IMG/VR virus record: IMGVR_UViG_3300035661_000169
Span: 1 to 37,533 of that record
Length of the DNA stretch: 37,533 nucleotides
Strand: one strand, 5' to 3'
From: a virus
Shown here: piece by piece, positions 6,652 to 11,266 of the stretch
Position numbering within the stretch: the stretch's first letter is position 1
Layout of the letters: every line of letters starts with the position of its first letter
The notes under the pieces: generated by a model
The model's input: the letters and a program-made list of their open reading frames with translations, nothing else
What the model was told of the DNA's origin: nothing
The model's database searches: none
Made by a program: the position numbers and the translations under genes

Positions 6652-7925
6652 GGCTTCAGGCTCTCCACCATTTCTATCCGGCGGCCCAGCCATCGCGCGC
6701 AGTTCACCGCCCAGGAGTTCCCGAGCGCATTGTATCTCGGCCCATCGGCCGCAGGCTTGCCGCGCCACATGATTGCGGTGTGGCCGTCCTTGAAGCCTTG
6801 CAGCCTCTCGCACTCCACGGGCATCAGGCGGCGCACTGCCGTGGCCTGCTGCACGCCCATCGTGAAGCCGCATGTGTCCAGCGGGCCGGTCTTGTCGCCG
6901 TACTGGATCACGTCGCTCTGGCGTGCGTCGAAAGCAATGCAAGTCTCGTCGGCGTTGTAGCCTGGGCTGTTCGTCTGGCCGCCGCCGCGCGAGCTGCGCG
7001 CAACCTGGGTCGGCGCAACCTCTGGCACGTAGGCTGGGATCAGCGGCGTCCCACGCCCGGTGCCGTCCTCGCTGGCGTCGAAACCATCGGCGCGCAGCGT
7101 GTGCGCAACCATCGTGTCCACATCTTCCCTGTGCGCCATGTTGTGCTTGGCCCGCAGGGTGTGCACAACGCAGTGATTCGCCGCCGCTTCGTCGGCGCCA
7201 AGGCGCCAGCCCGCGCCAGGCCCAACACCAGCCAGCGCGCCCGCAACGATGTTCACGTCGTCTTCCTGTCGGCGGCCGGCGTATCCGCCTTTGCCACTGC
7301 TTTCAGCGCCGCGAGTAAGTGTGGCGGCAACGCGCGCCCCCGAGACTCGGCGCGGCGCAGAATCCCCGCGCAGGCTTTCGCGCTCAAGAAGTACCGCTGC
7401 GGCACTTCGCCAGTCTCCAAGACATCCGACAACGAACACACGGTTCCGTCGCTGGGGGACGGCGCGGCCGTAGCCGTCCACTCGCACAAACTGAGCGTCC
7501 AGAACGCGGTAGGTGAACCCATACCCGAGGAAGCCCAGGAGCCCGAGGAAGGCACCAAAGTCCCGTCCTCCGCTTGATGACAGGACGCCGGGGACGTTCT
7601 CCCAAACCAGCCAGCGGGGCCGATACCTTGCAGCAATGGCACCAAAGGTGAGCATGAGTTGGCCACGCGGGTCATCCAGTCCAGCGCGGAGCCCGGCGTT
7701 GCTGAAGGACTGGCAGGGTGTTCCTCCGCAGAGAACATCGAGAGTTGCATCAGGCCAATCCTTGAAGTTGTTCATGTCGCGCAAGTTGGGCACGGTGGGG
7801 TGGTGGTGCGCCAACACTGCGCTGGCGAACGGGTCAATCTCGCTGAAGAACGCAGCGCGCCAGCCAAGCGGGTTCCATGCCTCGCTTGCCTCCTCTATCC
7901 CGCTGCACACACTTCCAAATCGCAT
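6639..7925 (-). CDS. cassette 5 ORF: C5-cytosine DNA methyltransferase
   Basis: 428 residues. It shows the canonical C5-methyltransferase motifs in order: motif I FGSVCSGIEEASEAW at the N-terminus (AdoMet binding), motif IV GGTPCQSFSNAG with the catalytic Cys of PCQ, motif VI WENVPG, motif VIII PQRRNRVFVVG, then a variable target-recognition region of about 150 residues, motif IX-like MPVECERLQGF and motif X YNALGNSWAV. Start chosen at the ATG just before motif I. The enzyme appears complete. The likely role in a phage is self-methylation against host restriction. Its last few codons extend past the cassette boundary into the neighbouring attC. Confidence 0.92.
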   Translation of the reverse strand: MRFGSVCSGIEEASEAWNPLGWRAAFFSEIDPFASAVLAHHHPTVPNLRDMNNFKDWPDATLDVLCGGTPCQSFSNAGLRAGLDDPRGQLMLTFGAIAARYRPRWLVWENVPGVLSSSGGRDFGAFLGLLGFLGYGFTYRVLDAQFVRVDGYGRAVPQRRNRVFVVGCLGDWRSAAAVLLERESLRGDSAPRRVSGARVAATLTRGAESSGKGGYAGRRQEDDVNIVAGALAGVGPGAGWRLGADEAAANHCVVHTLRAKHNMAHREDVDTMVAHTLRADGFDASEDGTGRGTPLIPAYVPEVAPTQVARSSRGGGQTNSPGYNADETCIAFDARQSDVIQYGDKTGPLDTCGFTMGVQQATAVRRLMPVECERLQGFKDGHTAIMWRGKPAADGPRYNALGNSWAVNCARWLGRRIEMVESLKPHNT

Positions 7926-7950
7926 AGTCCGTCCCGTTTCTCCACCAGCC

Positions 7951-8008
7951 CCATAACACCGCATTCGAGGCGACGGCCTACGGCCGCGCCTCAATGCGAT
8001 CGTTATGC
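7951..8008 (+). repeat. attC site 5 of array (58 bp, cleanest hairpin)
   Basis: Left end CCATAAC (7951-7957), right core GTTATGC (8002-8008). The arms are GCATT-C-GAGGCG-A-CGGCC against a perfect 16-base complement that lacks only the C (7966) and A (7973). These are the two extrahelical bases that set strand choice in integron attC sites. The apical loop is TAC. Confidence 0.85.
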
Positions 8009-8017
8009 AGCACCAAT

Positions 8018-8233
8018 TCAGTCCTTGATACCGCGCAGCGTTTCGAGGCTGCGGAGCATCTGAACCACATCGCCAGCCATCACCGCCTCATCGGCCGCGC
8101 GCAGATCGCGTTCAATGAACGTCGCGGCAAATGTGCCAGCCGGGCCTATCTCGCGATAGTGGCCCAGCACCTCGCGCACGCGGGCCATTTCCTTCGGCAG
8201 TACATCTGCCAGGGTTTCAGTCTGTTCGCTCAT
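8018..8233 (-). CDS. cassette 6 ORF: small helical phage protein
   Basis: 71 residues, MSEQTETLADVLPKEMARVR, then EVLGHYREIGPAGTFAAT and a helix ending LRSLETLRGIKD. Mostly charged helices, no membrane span. Proteins of this type (LPKEMARVREVLGHYxEIGPAG) are common hypothetical genes in proteobacterial phages. Its ATG overlaps, in another frame, the end of a 30-codon leader ORF that starts in the upstream attC loop, which suggests translational coupling. Function unknown. Confidence 0.7.
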   Translation of the reverse strand: MSEQTETLADVLPKEMARVREVLGHYREIGPAGTFAATFIERDLRAADEAVMAGDVVQMLRSLETLRGIKD

Positions 8234-8309
8234 TCTTCACGCTCCGGCAGCAGTGCTGCATAACTCCTCGCTCAAGGGCGAGCCCCAACGGCTGGTCACT
8301 TTGTCCCAT
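8217..8309 (-). CDS. 30-codon leader peptide starting in attC loop
   Basis: On the minus strand the loop of attC site 6 has AGGAG seven bases before ATG (8309). The ORF reads MGQSDQPLGLALERGVMQHC and ends at TGA 8217, overlapping the start of the 8018-8233 gene by 17 bases. The stretch LERGVM is encoded by the attC arm in the same frame as in three other sites. It may be a translated leader that opens the next start. Confidence 0.45.
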   Translation of the reverse strand: MGQSDQPLGLALERGVMQHCCRSVKNERTD

Positions 8310-8359
8310 TTGCATACTCCTGTGCAGCCGTTGTGGCCGCCTTAGCTCGAACGTTAGGC
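8258..8359 (+). repeat. attC site 6 of array (102 bp, loop carries RBS and start)
   Basis: Left end GCATAAC (8258-8264), right core GTTAGGC (8353-8359). Arms: GCTCAAGGGCGAGCC and CAACGGCTG against the complement GCTAAGGCGGCC and CAACGGCTG, with an unpaired C, extra G and unpaired A. The 30-base loop contains AGGAG and ATG on the minus strand. Confidence 0.85.
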
Positions 8360-8396
8360 GCTTCAAGGCGGGCCAGCAGAAAACCGGCCCGCCGCA

Positions 8397-8639
8397 TCAC
8401 GCAGCCGTCACCGACTCGCCCTGAGCGTTCGCGTGGGCGCGCATCATGGCGTCGATGCGCTCGGCCAGGACATCCGCGTACCCGGCCATGAAAAACGACT
8501 GGCAGCGCAGCCGGGTCGCCTCTGCTTCCTTCAGGCCCGCAAATATCGGCGTCTGGAAAAACGCTTTCAGCTTGTTGTGGCGCTCGGTCAGTTCGCGGTG
8601 CTCGTCGATCACTCGCTGTTCGTGCGGGGCAAAGTCCAT
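8397..8639 (-). CDS. cassette 7 ORF: small helical-hairpin phage protein (crAss001_48-related type)
   Basis: 80 residues. The pattern HEQRVIDEHRELTERHNKL, KAFF, F.GL.EAEATRLRCQ, then Y.DVLAERIDAM matches the widespread short phage family with Q-R-V-x-x-E, E-L..K-L..F and Y..V-L..R-I, usually annotated crAss001_48-related. It is probably two antiparallel helices. AAGGA precedes the ATG by 8-9 bases. It may resemble the helical-hairpin cyclic-nucleotide sponges of the Acb2/Tad1 kind, but I cannot confirm this from sequence alone. Neighbouring cassettes encode methyltransferases, so an anti-defence role would fit. Confidence 0.75.
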   Translation of the reverse strand: MDFAPHEQRVIDEHRELTERHNKLKAFFQTPIFAGLKEAEATRLRCQSFFMAGYADVLAERIDAMMRAHANAQGESVTAA

Positions 8640-8680
8640 GTCTGTAGTCCTTCAACGTTGGCGCATGAATCGGGGCACGC

Positions 8681-8738
8681 GCCTAACCCTTCATTCCAGC
8701 GTACACCCTGCGGGTGCCGCTGAATTCCAACGTTAAGC
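8681..8738 (+). repeat. attC site 7 of array (58 bp)
   Basis: Left end GCCTAAC (8681-8687), right core GTTAAGC (8732-8738). Arms: ATTCCAGCGTACACCC against the complement ATTCAGCGGCACCC, with an unpaired C and an unpaired A six bases apart; the loop is about TGC. It resembles classical resistance-cassette attC sites in length and in its CATTC..GAATT arms. Confidence 0.85.
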
Positions 8739-8741
8739 GCC

Positions 8742-9050
8742 CTAAATACGGGTTGCCAAGTGGTGCAGCACATCCCGGAATCGCAGCATGTCGCCCTCGG
8801 CCAGAATCTCGAATGTGTAGCGCGGTACGCGCCGCACCGTCGCTTCGTTCGGTGGGCATCCGGGGCGGCTGATGTCGCGGCTTACCCAGTCCTTCAGCAG
8901 CCCTTGGCCTAGCCCGCATGTTTCCCAAAGCGCATCAAACGCAGCCGCTTTCTGCTCATCGGTGTACTCAGGCATCCCCGCAGGGCGCCTAACCCCTCGT
9001 TCAACTTGACCCGCCACGGCACCGTGGCTTTCCAGCTTGGTCTCGTTCAT
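8742..9050 (-). CDS. cassette 8 ORF: small protein with start inside attC loop
   Basis: 102 residues. The ATG at 9050 lies in the loop of attC site 8, with AGGAG 6-7 bases upstream; the leader MNETKLESHGAVAGQVERGV is encoded by the attC arm and end. An internal ATG (MPEYTDEQKAAAFDAL) at 8969 is the alternative start of the cassette body. The body is soluble (LWETCGLGQGLLKDWVSRD, then FEILAEGDMLRFRDVLHHL). The ATG overlaps the TGA of the upstream methyltransferase gene (ATGA). Function unknown. Confidence 0.65.
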   Translation of the reverse strand: MNETKLESHGAVAGQVERGVRRPAGMPEYTDEQKAAAFDALWETCGLGQGLLKDWVSRDISRPGCPPNEATVRRVPRYTFEILAEGDMLRFRDVLHHLATRI

Positions 9051-9101
9051 CGTTGCTCCTGTGGTGCCCGCGTGGCGGGCAAGTTAGCTCGAACGTTGGG
9101 C
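8987..9101 (+). repeat. attC site 8 of array (115 bp, loop carries RBS and start)
   Basis: Left end GCCTAAC (8987-8993), right core GTTGGGC (9095-9101). Arms: GTTCAACTTGACCCGCCACG against the complement GCTAACTTGCCCGCCACG, leaving an unpaired C and an unpaired A with six paired bases between; further pairing GCACC / GGTGC. The loop, read on the minus strand, holds AGGAG and the ATG of the 8742-9050 ORF. Confidence 0.88.
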
Positions 9102-9922
9102 GGCAACAAGTCACCCTGTGCCAGCCGTTGCGCGATTGCCTTGCACTGGCTCTCGCGCTTCTCAATCAAGATCGCACGGCGCCCCAGCTTGCGGGCTACC
9201 GCGCCAGTCGTGCCGCTGCCGGCGAAGCAGTCCACCACCAGGCCACCGGGCGGCACACTGTACTGCAGCAGCGGGGCCACGATGTCTTCGGGCTTCTGTG
9301 TTTCGTTCACCGCGTAGCCGTGGCAGCTTCGGGCGTAGATCACGCTGCCCATCAGCTTCGGCCCGCCGTCATCGCTGGCGTAGCTGATCGGGCCAATGTC
9401 GCCCCAGTGCGGCGGCCGGGCCTTGCGGCGCACCGTGCGCGCGGTGGCGTCGTTGGTGAACTGCGGCGCCTTGAACACGTCGCCCCACTCGCCCCGGTAG
9501 AAGTGCAGCGCCAGCTCGTGCAACCTGCGGAACCTGTCGTTCGCGTTGTTGCTGCCGTTGTGCTTCTCCCAAACCACATCCTGCGCCAGCTTCCAGCCTG
9601 CGAACTGGCCGCCCTTGTCCATGAACATCCGCATCGAGCCAAAGCACCACACCTGGGGCGCCACCAGCGCCGCCACGTCGGGCCAGCCATCGGGCCACAC
9701 GTCCCACTGCAGCGAAGTCTCGCCGTAGGGCGGGTCTGTCACCACAGCGTCGGCCTGGGGCAGCATCGGCAGCAGCGCCAGCGCGTCGCCGTGGTACAGC
9801 GTCACCGCCTCGTCTTCGTAGTACGGGCGTGGCAGGCCAGCATGGGCCGGTTGCCGACCAACCCCTCGCTCAAGCGGAGCCACAACGGCCCCAGCTTCGG
9901 TGGCTTCTTCCAACATGGTCAT
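9047..9922 (-). CDS. cassette 9 ORF: N4/N6 DNA methyltransferase (beta-class)
   Basis: 291 residues. YHGDALALLPML is followed by VVTDPPYGE (motif IV, catalytic DPPY) in the N-terminal third; VDCFAGSGTTGAVARKLGRR near the C-terminus is AdoMet-binding motif I followed by the usual helix. This order is the beta class (N4-cytosine or N6-adenine). The region between (about 85-225) is the target-recognition part. The start ATG-ACC-ATG lies in the attC loop; the first 28 residues (MTMLEEATEAGAVVAPLERG...) are attC-encoded and could be dispensable. The C-terminal about 18 residues read through the next attC, and the TGA overlaps the next ATG. Probable role: protection of phage DNA from restriction. 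Confidence 0.9.
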   Translation of the reverse strand: MTMLEEATEAGAVVAPLERGVGRQPAHAGLPRPYYEDEAVTLYHGDALALLPMLPQADAVVTDPPYGETSLQWDVWPDGWPDVAALVAPQVWCFGSMRMFMDKGGQFAGWKLAQDVVWEKHNGSNNANDRFRRLHELALHFYRGEWGDVFKAPQFTNDATARTVRRKARPPHWGDIGPISYASDDGGPKLMGSVIYARSCHGYAVNETQKPEDIVAPLLQYSVPPGGLVVDCFAGSGTTGAVARKLGRRAILIEKRESQCKAIAQRLAQGDLLPPNVRANLPATRAPQEQR

Positions 9923-9955
9923 GCCGTTGTGTCCCGCTTAGCTCGAACGTTAGGC
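9856..9955 (+). repeat. attC site 9 of array (100 bp, loop carries start codon)
   Basis: Left end GACCAAC (9856-9862), right core GTTAGGC (9949-9955). Arms: GCTCAAGCGGAG against the complement GCTAAGCGGG, with an unpaired C and an unpaired A six bases apart, continuing as CACAACGGC / GCCGTTGTG. The loop holds the methyltransferase start on the minus strand; TAA of the next ORF lies in the right core (GCC-TAA-C on the minus strand). Confidence 0.88.
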
Positions 9956-10288
9956 CACAGGGCCAGCTTTGCAGGTAGCCCACGCTTTGTCGAACTCGCG
10001 CATTGCAGCCGCTGGCGTGTCACCGAAGCCCGCGATGCCGTCTTGTAGGTTGTCGCCGTACAGCGCGCACCACTGGTTGCCGTCCATCTTCAGCGCCAGC
10101 CGGTACACTGCGCTGGGCGCCGCGTAGGCTTCAGCCGCCTTGGTGACTTCGTAGCCAATCAGCGTGGCTGCGCACTCGACGTAGTGCGCCAAGTTGGCTT
10201 CGCGCATCACGGCTTCCACGGCTTGACCTATGTCGCCATTGCTCAGGCGCGAGCGCACTGCGTCGTAAATCGGTTGGTATGCTTCCAT
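9950..10288 (-). CDS. cassette 10 ORF: conserved-type phage protein, two parts
   Basis: 112 residues: an N-terminal helical part (MEAYQPIYDAVRSRLSNGDI and on) and a C-terminal beta/alpha part with LKMDGNQWCALYGDNLQDGI then GFGDTPAAAMREFDKAW. The latter motif is common in small hypothetical proteins of proteobacterial phages and resembles HicB-like folds in its beta-strand followed by AM..F...W helix. GGAG lies 6-7 bases before the ATG. The stop TAA is formed by the attC core GTTAGGC on the complementary strand, a compact cassette end. Function unknown. Confidence 0.75.
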   Translation of the reverse strand: MEAYQPIYDAVRSRLSNGDIGQAVEAVMREANLAHYVECAATLIGYEVTKAAEAYAAPSAVYRLALKMDGNQWCALYGDNLQDGIAGFGDTPAAAMREFDKAWATCKAGPVA

Positions 10289-10315
10289 TTTGTTCTCCTA
10301 CTTTGTCAAGTTGTG

Positions 10316-10371
10316 GCCCAATTCGTCATTCGAGCCGACCGAGTACGGCGGCTCAATTCCCAACGTTAGGC
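10316..10371 (+). repeat. attC site 10 of array (56 bp, right end)
   Basis: Left end GCCCAAT (10316-10322; last base deviates from RYYYAAC), right core GTTAGGC (10365-10371). Arms: ATTCGAGCCGACCG against the complement ATTGAGCCGCCG, leaving an unpaired C and an unpaired A with six paired bases between; the right arm reads GGCTCAATTCCCAAC just before the core, close to classical aadA-type attC. It marks the right end of the array, five bases from the stop of the next phage gene. Confidence 0.85.
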
Positions 10372-10375
10372 CCGC

Positions 10376-10624
10376 TCAATTCGAGTACACCGCGCCGCAG
10401 TTGTTGCAGCCGTAGGCGGTGCAGTCGTCCCACAGGTCGTCGGAGCCGCAGCGCTTGCAGCGCCCGGTGTAAGGCCCTGTCGGCTTGTTCTTCGGGTTCA
10501 CCACGCTGGCCAGCTTGAGGCGGAAGGTTACGGCCGGCACGTCGTGCGGTCCGCTCTTTTGGGTGCGGCCGACGAAAGTAGTCAGCTCGCACTCGGTCTC
10601 GGCAAGGAGTTGGAATAGGGGCAT
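10376..10624 (-). CDS. zinc-ribbon protein, early operon
   Basis: 82 residues: an N-terminal beta-rich part (FVGRTQKSGPHDVPAVTFRL) and a C-terminal four-Cys zinc ribbon, CKRCGSDDL...GCNNCGAVYSN (C-x2-C...C-x2-C). GGAGA precedes the ATG by about 6 bases. It is the first phage gene upstream of the cassette array. The role may be nucleic-acid binding, but this is not established. Confidence 0.75.
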   Translation of the reverse strand: MPLFQLLAETECELTTFVGRTQKSGPHDVPAVTFRLKLASVVNPKNKPTGPYTGRCKRCGSDDLWDDCTAYGCNNCGAVYSN

Positions 10625-10648
10625 GGGTTCTCCGTTGGTGGTGAGGGG

Positions 10649-11266
10649 TTAGGCGGCCAGTGCCTGCTCGTGGCGGCCTTCCTTGATCGCTCTGTAGACC
10701 TCGATGCAGGCTTGCACGTCGACCAGCGCGCTGTGCGCTCCCACCAGCTCGCGGCCGGTGAAGAAGCGGTAGGCCTCGCCCAGGTTCGGCATCTTGTGGT
10801 GGAAACGCTTGGCCGCCTTCATCTTCTCGGTGGGCGGCAGCTTCAGGATCGGCGTGGAGAGGATCGCGGTGCACTCGGCTGCGCCGTCCTTCCAGCCGTC
10901 GGCCTGCGAGGCTTCGAAGTGCCGCATGCAGGCGATACGCACGATGCGGGCATCGAACTGCTGGTTGTGGGCCACGCGCAAGCGGCTGCCCACCATGTCG
11001 AGAAGCATCTCCACCGACAGCGACTCGGGCACGCCGACGTCAGCCGCCATCTCGGTCGTGATGCCGTGGATCGCGGCCACCTCGTCGGGGATCGTCCAGC
11101 CCTCGGGGCGGCAGATCACGTCGATGGTCGCCAGCGTCTTCCAGGTGTCGAGGTCCACGAGGCAGGCGCCGAGCTGCACGATGTGCGGCTGGCGCGGGTC
11201 TTCGCTGGGCTCGTTGAAGAGGGGTAGGCCGGTGGTCTCGGTGTCGTAGAAGGCGACGGGATTCAT
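10649..11266 (-). CDS. DnaQ-like 3'-5' exonuclease (DEDDh)
   Basis: 205 residues. AFYDTETTGLP at residues 4-14 is Exo I (D..E), HNQQFDARIVR is Exo II (D), and HSALVDVQA is Exo III with the DEDDh His and Asp. Start at ATG 11266, overlapping the end of the ATPase gene upstream (ATGA). It probably proofreads or trims DNA ends as part of the recombination/replication block with the ATPase and the PD-(D/E)XK nuclease. Confidence 0.88.
   Translation of the reverse strand: MNPVAFYDTETTGLPLFNEPSEDPRQPHIVQLGACLVDLDTWKTLATIDVICRPEGWTIPDEVAAIHGITTEMAADVGVPESLSVEMLLDMVGSRLRVAHNQQFDARIVRIACMRHFEASQADGWKDGAAECTAILSTPILKLPPTEKMKAAKRFHHKMPNLGEAYRFFTGRELVGAHSALVDVQACIEVYRAIKEGRHEQALAA

Larger units (their letters stand above)
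4786..10365 (+). mobile_element. phage-borne integron cassette array (10 attC-bounded cassettes, no integrase; CALIN-like)
   Basis: Ten attC-type sites divide this 5.6-kb block into units cut between G and TT of each GTTRRRY-like core: 4786-5122, 5123-5924, 5925-6278, 6279-6645, 6646-8002, 8003-8353, 8354-8732, 8733-9095, 9096-9949 and 9950-10365. Nine hold one ORF and one holds two. All ORFs are on the minus strand, while by the position of the extrahelical bases the attC top strand is the + strand. The block sits at the promoter-distal end of the minus-strand early operon, between the zinc-ribbon gene (10376-10624) and a truncated gene (4437-4751). No tyrosine recombinase is encoded anywhere in the closed genome, so mobility would need an integrase in trans. 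Confidence 0.85.

Noticed and set aside
4623-10048. Long + strand open frames across the cassette block (about 5445-6191, 6648-7577, 9053-10048)
   Set aside because: They are complements of genes with clear methyltransferase motifs on the minus strand, have Arg/His/Ala-rich shadow composition and no start signals, so they are not real genes.
10648-10654. GTTAGGC core outside the array, in front of the DnaQ-like gene end
   Set aside because: It is the stop codon context GCC-GCC-TAA-C of that gene; no paired arm or extrahelical bases are present, so it is not an attC site. The same applies to 16176-16182.
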